NCBI GenBank assembly: GCA_041645325.1
Contig: JBAZQI010000013.1
Location: 1 to 29,107, forward strand
DNA from: JAFCCL01 sp041645325
GTDB taxonomy: Archaea > Iainarchaeota > Iainarchaeia > Iainarchaeales > GCA-2688035
Reading direction: 5' to 3'
DNA length: 29,107 bases
In this document: positions 7,579-14,890 of the stretch, in pieces
Layout of the letters: every line of letters begins with the position of its first letter
Numbering within the stretch: position 1 is the stretch's first letter
Notes under the pieces: generated by a model
Told to the model about the DNA's origin: nothing
The model's input: only the letters and a program-made list of their open reading frames with translations
The model's database searches: none
Translations under genes and position numbers: made by a program

Positions 7579-9852
7579 ATGATTCTCATTATTGCTGAAA
7601 AGGCGATTGCAGGCAGGAGGATTGCCGCCATTCTTGCGGGAAAGGAGCTTCCCGGCGAAAAATCAGGTTATGCCGTAAGGTTTGATTTTGAAAAAGACGG
7701 CAGAAAATGGGTTGTCGTTCCCCTGAGCGGCCACATTGTTGATGTGGATTTTCCGGTTTCCTACAAGAACTGGCTTGGCACTGATTTGAAAAGGCTTGTT
7801 GACGCCGATGTCAATTACGTTGAAACGGAAAAGTCGATTTCTGGCCTCATAAAAAAAATTGCCCCGCAGATAAAGGAAGTGATAATCGCAACTGATGCCG
7901 ACAGGGAGGGTGAAGCCATTGGCCTTGAGGCATTGAACATTCTGAAGGAAATCAATCCAAATGTCCTGGTTAAGAGGGCGAACTTTTCCGCCATTACGGA
8001 AAAAGACATAAAGGACGCATTCTCAGCCCTTGCGGAGCTTGATTACAATCTTGCGGAGAGCGCGAATTCAAGGCGCGAGATAGACCTTGTCTGGGGCGCT
8101 GTGCTCACAAGGTTTTTGTCGCTTATTTCAGGCAGGCTTGGCAGGGACTTCATTTCCACCGGAAGGGTGCAGGGGCCGACCCTTGCCCTGATTGTTGACA
8201 GGGAAACGGCAAGGATGGCTTTTGTGGCAACAAAATACTGGCAGGTTGAGGCGATTTTTGAAAAAGATAAGGTGCAGTTCAATGCATTGCACAGGGAAGG
8301 CAAGTTTTTGGACCCGAAAAAAGCTGAAGCCGTGATGGCCTGTGCAAAGCCGCCAAAAGGCGTTGTTTCTTCCGTTGAAAAAAAGAAGAAGGTTCTTGCA
8401 AGGCCGGAGCCATTCAATACCACTTCTTTTTTGACTACTGCAACAGCAATTGGTTTCACTGCCGGAAAGGCAATGCAGATAGCCGAATCGCTTTACCAGG
8501 CAGGAATCATTTCCTATCCAAGGACAGACAATTCGGTTTACCCTCCGACCCTTGATTTGAAGGCTGTCCTCAAGGAGCTTGGAACAATAGGGGAATTTGC
8601 GCCGCTTGTTTCCAGGCTGCTCGCCCTTGGAAAGCTTGAGCCAAGCGCAGGCAAGCTTGCAAAGGACCATCCCCCAATCCATCCTGTTACTGCCATGCAA
8701 AAGGAAAAGGTTGACCCCCAGATGTGGAAAATTTACGAGTTGGTGTGCAGGCGCTTTATGGCAACGCTTGCAACAGACGCAATTACCGAAAACCTGCTTG
8801 TTGAAATTGATTTGAACGGCGAGCCGTTTGGCGCAACAGGCCAGATTTATCTTGAAAAGGGCTGGAAATTGTTTTATCCTTACAGCAAGGCAACAGAGGT
8901 TGTGCTGCCAAAGCTTGAGAAAGGCGACGAGGCCAAGCTTGTCAGGCTTGAAAACCTTGCCAAGGAAACATTGCCCCCTCCAAGATACAGCCAGGGCGCC
9001 CTGATCAAGGCAATGTCTGACCTGAACCTTGGCACAAAGAGCACAAGGGCCGAGACAATCCAGAAGCTTTACAGCAGGAAGTACATTGAGGGCCAGAAGG
9101 CAATTGTCCCCACAAAGATGGCCTTTGCCGTAATCGACAGCCTTGAAAAGCACGGCAGTTCTGTTGTCAAGCCGGAGATGACCGCAAACCTTGAAAAGGA
9201 AATGGACCTTGTGGCCTCGGGGGAAAAAACCAAGGCAGCTGTTGTGAATGACAGCCGCAAGTTCCTTTCCAATGCGCTTGCCCAGCTTTTGCTCAACAAG
9301 AACGAGATTGGGAGCACGATAAGGCACGCAGCCAGGGCCGATTCAATAATCGGGCCGTGCACAGGCGAGGGCTGCAATGGCGAGTTGCTTGTGAGGCACG
9401 GGAAAACCGGAAAAAGGTTTTTGGGTTGCAGCAATTACCCAAAATGCACTGTCACCTGGCCATTGCCGCAGAACGGGACCATCTCTGTTTTGCCAGGAAA
9501 GTGCGAGCACTGCGGCACGCCCCTGATTCATGTTGCGGCAAACAGATTTAGATACAAGATGTGCATTAATCCGAACTGCAAAAGCAAGGCGGATTGGGCC
9601 AGGAAAAAAGAGGAAAGGGCGCAGGCAAAAAAGGAGGCCATTGCCAAAAAAGAAATGACTGCCATAAAAGAAAAAAATGAAGTCATTGGCAAAAGCGGGC
9701 AAAATGAAGCCGATGCCAAAAAGGAAGCAAAAGAAACCGTTCCAAAAAATGAAAAAAAGGAAACGGCTGCCAAAAAAGAAAAAAAGGCGCCCAAAGCCAA
9801 AAAGCGGCCATTAACAAACTTTCCTGGGCAAAGCAGCCAAAAGAAAAAATAA
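7579..9852 (+). CDS. topA: DNA topoisomerase I (type IA) with zinc fingers and Lys-rich tail
   Basis: This 757-aa type IA topoisomerase is predicted to relax negative supercoils by single-strand passage. The N-terminal Toprim domain begins MILIIAEKAIAGRRIA and carries DADREGE at 106-112. The catalytic tyrosine is Y313 in SYPRTDNS. Two C-terminal zinc-binding units follow: C594/C599/C617/C623 and C642/C645/C662/C667. Residues 675-757 form a Lys/Ala/Glu-rich low-complexity tail with many KKE units, likely disordered and DNA-binding. The start at 7579 is chosen because homologues begin just before the ILIIAEK strand. The frame stays open upstream to a TTG at 7426, but that stretch is hydrophobic and unlike the family. 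The gene converges on the coiled-coil protein gene with a 32-nt gap. Confidence 0.93.
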   Translation: MILIIAEKAIAGRRIAAILAGKELPGEKSGYAVRFDFEKDGRKWVVVPLSGHIVDVDFPVSYKNWLGTDLKRLVDADVNYVETEKSISGLIKKIAPQIKEVIIATDADREGEAIGLEALNILKEINPNVLVKRANFSAITEKDIKDAFSALAELDYNLAESANSRREIDLVWGAVLTRFLSLISGRLGRDFISTGRVQGPTLALIVDRETARMAFVATKYWQVEAIFEKDKVQFNALHREGKFLDPKKAEAVMACAKPPKGVVSSVEKKKKVLARPEPFNTTSFLTTATAIGFTAGKAMQIAESLYQAGIISYPRTDNSVYPPTLDLKAVLKELGTIGEFAPLVSRLLALGKLEPSAGKLAKDHPPIHPVTAMQKEKVDPQMWKIYELVCRRFMATLATDAITENLLVEIDLNGEPFGATGQIYLEKGWKLFYPYSKATEVVLPKLEKGDEAKLVRLENLAKETLPPPRYSQGALIKAMSDLNLGTKSTRAETIQKLYSRKYIEGQKAIVPTKMAFAVIDSLEKHGSSVVKPEMTANLEKEMDLVASGEKTKAAVVNDSRKFLSNALAQLLLNKNEIGSTIRHAARADSIIGPCTGEGCNGELLVRHGKTGKRFLGCSNYPKCTVTWPLPQNGTISVLPGKCEHCGTPLIHVAANRFRYKMCINPNCKSKADWARKKEERAQAKKEAIAKKEMTAIKEKNEVIGKSGQNEADAKKEAKETVPKNEKKETAAKKEKKAPKAKKRPLTNFPGQSSQKKK

Positions 9853-9860
9853 GGGCAATT

Positions 9861-9940
9861 AAAAGCTTGATTGTAAAAATAGGCTTAATGGTTCCGTTTG
9901 TTAAGCTTGATTGTAAAAAGCGGCTTAATGGTTTCGTTTG
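9861..9940. repeat. 40-bp tandem duplication
   Basis: Two consecutive 40-bp units (9861-9900 and 9901-9940) match at 35 of 40 positions and share the core AAGCTTGATTGTAAAAA and GGCTTAATGGTT. The second unit encodes the C-terminal end of the minus-strand coiled-coil protein. Because 40 is not a multiple of three, the first unit is read in another frame and the protein stops soon after entering it. The duplication therefore sits exactly at the gene's 3' end, between convergent genes. Confidence 0.85.
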
Positions 9941-10364
9941 GTTGCCCTGTTGTAGCAGGATTAATGATTCCGTCCAATTGCGCAATCATCAAATTCAACT
10001 GTTCAATGCGCTGTTCGAGCTCTTCTTCTGACCTTTTTTGCGCTGGCAATTCAACTTTATCGTGTTCAGCCTGCTTAAGCAATCTTGATAAGGCCTCTTT
10101 TTGCGCAATCATTTTTTTCCTTGCAGTAGAAAGCCGCAGCTTCAATCGGCTTACCTTTTGCATATCAAAATTTCCTTGCTTTCTTGCTTCTTCCAGCAAC
10201 TGGGTTGCTTCACTTGGTTTCGGCAGCTTTCCAGTTGTTTTCGCTATCCCTTGCTCAATTGAGAGCGCCTGCCGTACGAGGCTGTTTTTTCGCCTATAAT
10301 AACCTGCTGCATGGCCAACTGCATCTTTAATAACCCTGAAGCGTTGTTTTCGTTCTCTTGGCAT
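9885..10364 (-). CDS. basic coiled-coil protein, function unknown
   Basis: This 159-aa protein begins MPRERKQRFRVIKDAVGHAA and is rich in Lys, Arg, Gln and Glu. Residues about 60-130 have heptad-like hydrophobic spacing (LKLRLSTARKKMIAQKEALS and EEELEQRIEQLNLMIAQLDG), so it probably forms a coiled coil. No family is recognised, and there is no membrane segment. The ATG at 10364 is preferred over a TTG at 10370 because TATTAATAA (10387-10395 on this strand) lies 22 nt upstream. The C-terminal residues come from the second unit of a 40-bp tandem duplication, so the present stop may be derived. It lies tail to tail with topA. Confidence 0.6.
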   Translation of the reverse strand: MPRERKQRFRVIKDAVGHAAGYYRRKNSLVRQALSIEQGIAKTTGKLPKPSEATQLLEEARKQGNFDMQKVSRLKLRLSTARKKMIAQKEALSRLLKQAEHDKVELPAQKRSEEELEQRIEQLNLMIAQLDGIINPATTGQPNETIKPLFTIKLNKRNH

Positions 10365-10386
10365 AAACAATTAACAGAATTTCTGG

Positions 10387-10395
10387 TTATTAATA
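10387..10395. promoter_or_regulatory. TATA-like box, near-palindromic
   Basis: TATTAATAA on the minus strand (TTATTAATA on the plus strand) lies 22 nt upstream of the coiled-coil gene start at 10364. Being nearly symmetric, it could also drive plus-strand transcription toward the hairpin at 10437-10502. Confidence 0.4.
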
Positions 10396-10436
10396 CTGCC
10401 GCCATTATCCCCTTTTTTTGCTGAAAGAATTAGGTT

Positions 10437-10502
10437 GTTGGGGGCAAGAAAAGCTTTTGAGAGCCAGTTTGAGCCTGGTGAGCCTTTTTTCCTACCCCCA
10501 AC
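10437..10502 (+). ncRNA. 66-nt long imperfect hairpin, candidate structured RNA
   Basis: In the 309-bp gap between two divergent genes, GTTGGGGG (10437-10444) pairs perfectly with CCCCCAAC (10495-10502). Inside, an A-rich strand (10446-10453) can pair with a T-rich strand (10486-10493), and an inner 4-bp stem, CCAG/CTGG (10464-10467 and 10475-10478), closes a 7-nt loop. GA-rich segments flank the inner stem. A T9 tract at 10521-10529 follows 18 nt later and could terminate a plus-strand transcript. It is not a tRNA and shows no clear box C/D or H/ACA signature. It could instead be a regulatory hairpin. The rest of the gap holds TATA-like boxes and T tracts only. Confidence 0.4.
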
Positions 10503-10520
10503 GTTTTCTTATGAATCAGC

Positions 10521-10529
10521 TTTTTTTTT
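10521..10529 (+). terminator. T9 tract downstream of the hairpin
   Basis: A run of nine T residues follows the 66-nt hairpin. Archaeal RNA polymerase commonly terminates at U-rich tracts, so this may end a short transcript. A further T7 run is at 10552-10558. Confidence 0.3.
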
Positions 10530-10647
10530 GCCGCTTCTTATAAGATCCCTCCTTTTTTTGGCATTAGAATATACGCCTTCTTTCTATATATCAACTCCCA
10601 GGCTTTGAGTGCCACAATTTAAACAGTTAACCTTTTAACAGTGTTCC

Positions 10648-10656
10648 AATATATAC
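10648..10656 (+). promoter_or_regulatory. TATA-like box for the second Lrp-like gene
   Basis: AATATATAC ends 17 nt before the TTG at 10674 (26 nt from box start to TTG), suggesting leaderless or very short-leader initiation there rather than at the GTG at 10641, which lies upstream of the box. Confidence 0.4.
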
Positions 10657-10673
10657 ATTTTGGGTGTTTTGCA

Positions 10674-11213
10674 TTGCCAAGCCAGATTAAGGCCACAGAT
10701 GCCATCAGGATAAACGTGCTTGGCGCGCTTTTGAAGAAAAAAAGCGTGCAGTCAAACATAAGGCAGGTTCAGAGGCACACAGGCTACCACAAGGCAACAA
10801 TCAAGAGCAGCCTTCTTTTCCTTGAAAAGCAGGGCATCCTGCAGGGCTTTGGCCCAAAGGTTGACTTCAAGAAGCTTTGCTATAACCTTGAGGTCCTGAC
10901 CCTTTTGCAGGTTGACCTCAGCCACCAGAAAGCCTTTGAGAAATTCCTTGAGGCGCTGGAAAATGACCCGCACATCTATTGGGTGAGTTCAATCATAGGT
11001 TCCGGCAACTGGAACATAATATGCAGGCACATTTACCGCGATGTTGAATCATACCACCGCGACCTGCAGCTACGCTACATGAAAATTCCGGGCTACCATG
11101 ACCTTATAAAGAACATGCAGAGCTTTTTTTCTGTGGAGCCGATTTTCAAGAACAAAAGCAGGACGGAATGCATCATCGAGCTTGTGAAGGAAGGCAATCC
11201 AAAAGGCGATTGA
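10674..11213 (+). CDS. Lrp/AsnC-like winged-helix regulator
   Basis: This 179-aa protein has an N-terminal winged helix-turn-helix (KKKSVQSNIRQVQRHTGYHK, then TIKSSLLFLEKQGILQGFGP). A C-terminal ligand/dimerisation-type domain follows with LEVLTLLQVDLS, a SSIIGSGNWNIICRHIYRD strand-turn segment and a terminal SFFSVEPIFKNKS strand, as in Lrp-family RAM domains. It is a longer and more divergent member than the regulator at 5453. The start is uncertain: TTG at 10674 fits the TATA box, whereas a GTG at 10641 would extend it by 11 residues. It is followed 22 nt later by the NFACT-R gene and is probably co-transcribed with it. Confidence 0.75.
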   Translation: MPSQIKATDAIRINVLGALLKKKSVQSNIRQVQRHTGYHKATIKSSLLFLEKQGILQGFGPKVDFKKLCYNLEVLTLLQVDLSHQKAFEKFLEALENDPHIYWVSSIIGSGNWNIICRHIYRDVESYHRDLQLRYMKIPGYHDLIKNMQSFFSVEPIFKNKSRTECIIELVKEGNPKGD

Positions 11214-11235
11214 GGAAAGCGGAGAATGTTTTTTA

Positions 11236-12033
11236 ATGGATGTTGAAATTGACTTTGAGAAAAGCCTTGAGGAAAATGCCTCCTCTTACTTTGAGAAAAG
11301 CAAGCTTGCGAAGAAAAAGCTTTCAGGGCTGAGAAAGGCGATGCTTGACCTTGAAAAAAAAGCCTCTTCGCTGAAAGAAAAGGCGCCGGAGGAAAAGCTT
11401 GCAGTGAAGAGAAAAAGGCAGTGGTTTGAGGCCTTCAACTGGTTCAAGACAAGCCAGGGCTTCCTTGTAATCGGGGGCAGGGACGCGAAAAGCAACGAAA
11501 CAGTTGTGAAAAAGCACATGGAGGAAGGTGACCTTTTTTTGCACGCCGAAATTCAGGGAGGCAGTGCCTGCATTGTCAAGGCAGAAGGCAAAGCAATTCC
11601 ATTGGAATCGCTTGAGGAGGCCGCGCAATTTGCCGCGGCAAAAAGCAAGGCCTGGCAGCAAAGGCTTTCAAGCGTTGACGTTTACGCCGTGGCAAAAGAA
11701 CAGGTTTCAAAGAGCGCGCCGACAGGGGAAGCGCTTTCAACAGGCGGCTTCATGATTTATGGGGAAAGGCAGTGGTTCAGGAAAACGCCGCTGCGCTTTT
11801 CAATAGGCTTGCTTGAGGAACAAGGCTCTTTTGTCCCAATGGGCGGCCCTCCAAAGGCAGTGGAAAGGCATTGCCCTGTTCGCTTTGAAATATTGTTCGG
11901 CAAGCTGAAAAAAAGCGATGCAGCAAAGGCAATTTTGGCAAAATTCGGCGAAAAGGCAGGCAAAAACAACATTTCCCTTGATGACGTGCTTGCATTGCTT
12001 CCGGGTGAGGCGCTTGAAATTAGGGAAAAATAA
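11236..12033 (+). CDS. standalone NFACT-R domain protein (RqcH/NEMF C-terminal region)
   Basis: This 265-aa protein corresponds to the coiled coil plus NFACT-R (DUF814) part of archaeal RqcH/NEMF, which acts on obstructed 60S/50S ribosome complexes. Residues about 1-55 form a Lys/Glu-rich coiled coil. NFACT-R follows: RQWFEAFNWFKTSQGFLVIG, then DLFLHAEIQGGSACIVKAEG and PTGEALSTGGFMIYGERQWF, matching the family's FLHA-x-HG and PSGEYL-x-TGSFMIRG motifs. Usual archaeal RqcH proteins are over 600 aa with an N-terminal NFACT-N domain, which is absent here and not encoded just upstream. It may be a reduced RqcH, or a partner for NFACT-N encoded elsewhere. ATG 11236 opens the coiled coil cleanly. 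Confidence 0.85.
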   Translation: MDVEIDFEKSLEENASSYFEKSKLAKKKLSGLRKAMLDLEKKASSLKEKAPEEKLAVKRKRQWFEAFNWFKTSQGFLVIGGRDAKSNETVVKKHMEEGDLFLHAEIQGGSACIVKAEGKAIPLESLEEAAQFAAAKSKAWQQRLSSVDVYAVAKEQVSKSAPTGEALSTGGFMIYGERQWFRKTPLRFSIGLLEEQGSFVPMGGPPKAVERHCPVRFEILFGKLKKSDAAKAILAKFGEKAGKNNISLDDVLALLPGEALEIREK

Positions 12034-12042
12034 AAATAATTT

Positions 12043-12609
12043 TCAGAGCTTTTCAATTTCCTCAAGAAGCGTGTTCAATGGTTGCAAAATTGCAAGATTT
12101 ATCACTCCTTGGCCGCTGTGCCTGACTATGCTTGCTTTTATCGGCTCTTGGGCCATTGCCTCCCTTTCTGCAACATTCAGCAATACCCTGCTTTGGCTTT
12201 TTATCTTTCTAATAACCTGCTTTATCTCTTCCAGAAGCTGTTCTTTTGCCTTTGCCCTGCCTTGCTTTCTTGCCCTGGATTCAAACAATGCCCTTGCAAA
12301 TGACAGGGTTGTGCCCTCTCTGTCTGCCATACTGGCTTTTATTGCAAGTTTTTTCTCAGTAGCTGTGTCCACTAAGTGCCTAATTAAATAAATGCGGCAA
12401 GCTTTGGCGCTTTCTGGGTTCAGTCGCCCTCCCCTAATCAGTCCAAAAAGTGTTTCAAGCGTTGGCGGTTTGTTCATATATTTTGCAAGCAGTTCTTTGT
12501 CGGGATGGATTCTTTTGTCAAGCTTCTTTTCTCTTCTGTCAAGCGCTTTTGCCCTCATTGCCATCCCTGCTTCGGGGGTAATCGCCATATTATGCCATAT
12601 TTGTTCCAT
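12043..12609 (-). CDS. basic helical protein, function unknown
   Basis: This 188-aa protein is basic and helix-rich, with no recognised family and no membrane segment. Notable stretches are DRREKKLDKRIHPDKELLAK and a C-terminal segment of alternating Lys/Glu helices (KAKEQLLEEIKQVIRKIKSQ). The first ATG is at 12609, but TTTAATTAA on this strand (12612-12620) lies 23 nt upstream of an in-frame ATG at 12588 (MAITPEAGMAM), so leaderless initiation there is equally plausible. It converges on the NFACT-R gene with a 9-nt gap and is divergent from CDC48. Like the coiled-coil protein at 9885, it looks like a lineage-specific gene between conserved genes. Confidence 0.6.
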   Translation of the reverse strand: MEQIWHNMAITPEAGMAMRAKALDRREKKLDKRIHPDKELLAKYMNKPPTLETLFGLIRGGRLNPESAKACRIYLIRHLVDTATEKKLAIKASMADREGTTLSFARALFESRARKQGRAKAKEQLLEEIKQVIRKIKSQSRVLLNVAEREAMAQEPIKASIVRHSGQGVINLAILQPLNTLLEEIEKL

Positions 12610-12692
12610 TGTTAATTAAACCCTTCTTCCCTTTCTTTTAGCAATTGTTTTAATATCTTTTCTGGGAAATTATCTTATTATTAGATTTTTTT

Positions 12693-14882
12693 GTGGTGGG
12701 AGTTTTGCCTGAAAAAAGCATTGATTTGAAGGTTGCTGACCCTGAACCTACGCATGTGGGCAGGAACATTGTCACTTTGGACAGGGAAACCAAGCGGCAG
12801 CTTGAAATCACAAGCGGGGACATTGTGGAAATTGCCGGCCCGAAGAAAAAGACCGCGGCAATAGTGTGGCCTGCGAGGGCCGAAGATGAGGGCAAGCTCT
12901 TGGTAAGGATGGACAACCTGATCAGGCACAATGCAGGCGTTGGCATCGGCGAAAAGGTAACCGTGATAAAATGCGTTCCAAAGGAGGCAAAAAAGGTGGT
13001 GCTTGCGCCCACGCAGGAAATAAGGATTATTGCCTCGGGCTATGACCGCATTCTCAAAAAGACTTTTCTCGGCAGGCCGCTTACGTTCGGCGACAACGTG
13101 TGGATAAGCGTTTTCGGCACGGGCTTTGTTTACAAGGTTATAGACACCACGCCAAGGGGCGCGGTCAAGGTAACAGATTTCACGCAGATTGTCCTGAAGG
13201 AAGCGCCTGTAAAAGGCGAGATTGAAACTGTTCCAAGCGTTTCCTATGACGACATAGGCGGTCTTGATGAACCGATAAGAAAGGTCAGGGAAATGATTGA
13301 GCTGCCAATGAGGCACCCTGAGATTTTCAGGAAGCTTGGCATTGTGCCGCCGAAAGGCGTTCTTTTGTACGGTCCGCCGGGAACAGGAAAAACATTGCTT
13401 GCAAAGGCGGTTGCGCACGAGACCAATGCGCATTTTAAGTCTGTGAATGCCCCCGAAATTATGAGCAAATTTGTGGGCGAGGCGGAGGAAAGGATCAGGC
13501 AGATTTTCAAGGAAGCCGAGGAGAACGCGCCGAGCATTATTTTCATTGACGAGATTGATGCCATTGCGCCAAAGCGCGAAACTGTTATGGGCGAGGTTGA
13601 AAGGCGCGTTGTTGCGCAAATCCTTGCGCTGATGGACGGCCTTGAGGCAAGGGGCAATGTCATAGTCATTGCCGCAACCAACAGGGTGAACAGCCTTGAC
13701 GAGGCATTGCGAAGGCCTGGCAGGTTTGACAGGGAAATTGAGTTCCCTGTGCCTGACAAGAATGCAAGGAAGGACATTCTTTTGATTCACACAAGGGGAA
13801 TGCCTCTTGCAAAAGATGTTGAACTGGATTATTTCGCTTCAATAACGCACGGCTTTGTCGGCGCCGACCTTGCCGCGCTTGGAAAGGAGGCGGCGATGAA
13901 GGCGCTGAGGCGCTATTTGCCCAAGTTTGACCTTGAGGCCGAAACAATCCCGCAGGAGATTCTCGAATCATTGGAGGTAAACAAAAAGGACTTCCAGAAC
14001 GGCTTGAAGGACGTGCAGCCAAGCGCTTTGCGCGAGGTTACAATCGAAATTCCGAACGTGAAGTGGTCTGATGTAGGCGATTTGGAGAACGCAAAGCGCG
14101 ACCTGAAGGAAGCCGTTGAATGGCCGCTGAAGCACCCTGAAAGCTTCAAGCAAATGGGCATAAAGCCGCCGGCAGGCATTCTTCTTTTCGGGCCGCCTGG
14201 TTGCGGCAAGACGCTGCTTGCAAAGGCGGTTGCCTCGGAAAGCGAGGCAAACTTTATTTCCATCAAGGGGCCTGAGCTTTTGAGCATGTGGGTTGGCGAA
14301 TCTGAAAAGGGCGTCCGGAATATTTTCAAGAAGGCAAGGCAGGTTGCCCCCTGCATTGTTTTCTTCGACGAAATTGATGCTTTGGCGCCGAAGAGGGGCC
14401 TTAATTTCGGCTCGCATGTCAGCGAAACCGTTGTCAACCAGCTGCTTACAGAGCTTGATGGCATTGAGCAGAACAGGGGCGTGATATTCATGGCGGCCAC
14501 GAACAGGCCTGACCTTATTGATCCCGGCCTTATGAGGCCTGGCAGGATTGACAAGCTTGTCAGGATTGAGGCACCGTCCAAGGAGGGCAGGCTTGAAATA
14601 TTCAAGGTTCACACGAAAAATGTCATGCTTGACAAGGATGTTTCGCTTGAGGCCCTTGTGGAGAAAACAGGGGGCTTCAACGGCGCTGACATAGAGGGTC
14701 TTATAAGGACGGCTGCACTGGTTGCGCTGAGGAAAAGCGCGATGAAGCCTGTTCCCATTACAATGAAGGACTTTGAAAAAGCCCTTTCTTCGGCAAGCGC
14801 AAGCATCACGCAAAAGGTAGAGGATTCCTACACTGAATTCGAAAAGCACATTGCCGAATTCAAGCCGACCTATGTCGGATGA
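12693..14882 (+). CDS. cdc48: CDC48/VAT-type AAA ATPase with two ATPase rings
   Basis: This 729-aa member of the CDC48/p97/VAT family unfolds proteins using ATP. An N-domain (about 1-190, with DPEPTHVGRNIVTLD near its start) precedes D1 with Walker A GPPGTGKT (227-234) and Walker B FIDEID (D286). D2 follows with Walker A GPPGCGKT (500-507) and Walker B FFDEID (D559). Both arginine-finger regions (NRVNSLDEALRRPGRFDR and NRPDLIDPGLMRPGRID) are intact. The D2 P-loop carries cysteine where archaeal members often have threonine, as in eukaryotic p97. The start is ambiguous: GTG 12693, or TTG 12705 preceded by GGTGGGAG. The gene ends six nt from the convergent peptidase, with a T7 tract at 14884-14890. 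Confidence 0.96.
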   Translation: MVGVLPEKSIDLKVADPEPTHVGRNIVTLDRETKRQLEITSGDIVEIAGPKKKTAAIVWPARAEDEGKLLVRMDNLIRHNAGVGIGEKVTVIKCVPKEAKKVVLAPTQEIRIIASGYDRILKKTFLGRPLTFGDNVWISVFGTGFVYKVIDTTPRGAVKVTDFTQIVLKEAPVKGEIETVPSVSYDDIGGLDEPIRKVREMIELPMRHPEIFRKLGIVPPKGVLLYGPPGTGKTLLAKAVAHETNAHFKSVNAPEIMSKFVGEAEERIRQIFKEAEENAPSIIFIDEIDAIAPKRETVMGEVERRVVAQILALMDGLEARGNVIVIAATNRVNSLDEALRRPGRFDREIEFPVPDKNARKDILLIHTRGMPLAKDVELDYFASITHGFVGADLAALGKEAAMKALRRYLPKFDLEAETIPQEILESLEVNKKDFQNGLKDVQPSALREVTIEIPNVKWSDVGDLENAKRDLKEAVEWPLKHPESFKQMGIKPPAGILLFGPPGCGKTLLAKAVASESEANFISIKGPELLSMWVGESEKGVRNIFKKARQVAPCIVFFDEIDALAPKRGLNFGSHVSETVVNQLLTELDGIEQNRGVIFMAATNRPDLIDPGLMRPGRIDKLVRIEAPSKEGRLEIFKVHTKNVMLDKDVSLEALVEKTGGFNGADIEGLIRTAALVALRKSAMKPVPITMKDFEKALSSASASITQKVEDSYTEFEKHIAEFKPTYVG

Positions 14883-14883
14883 C

Positions 14884-14890
14884 TTTTTTT
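14884..14890 (+). terminator. T7 tract after cdc48
   Basis: Seven T residues begin two nt after the cdc48 stop codon and could serve as a U-tract terminator. They overlap the stop codon of the convergent peptidase gene. Confidence 0.35.

Noticed and set aside
8128..9327. Long open frame (about 400 codons) on the minus strand opposite topA
   Set aside because: It is Cys/Leu/Phe-rich without domains and lies wholly antisense to a motif-complete topoisomerase; it is a shadow of the GC-skewed codon use.
12681..13790. Long minus-strand frame opposite cdc48
   Set aside because: It is antisense to a highly conserved ATPase, has no domain and no plausible promoter.
14850..14882. HbYX proteasome-docking tail on CDC48
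   Set aside because: The C-terminus ends in TYVG, where Tyr is not in the penultimate position, so the motif is not met.
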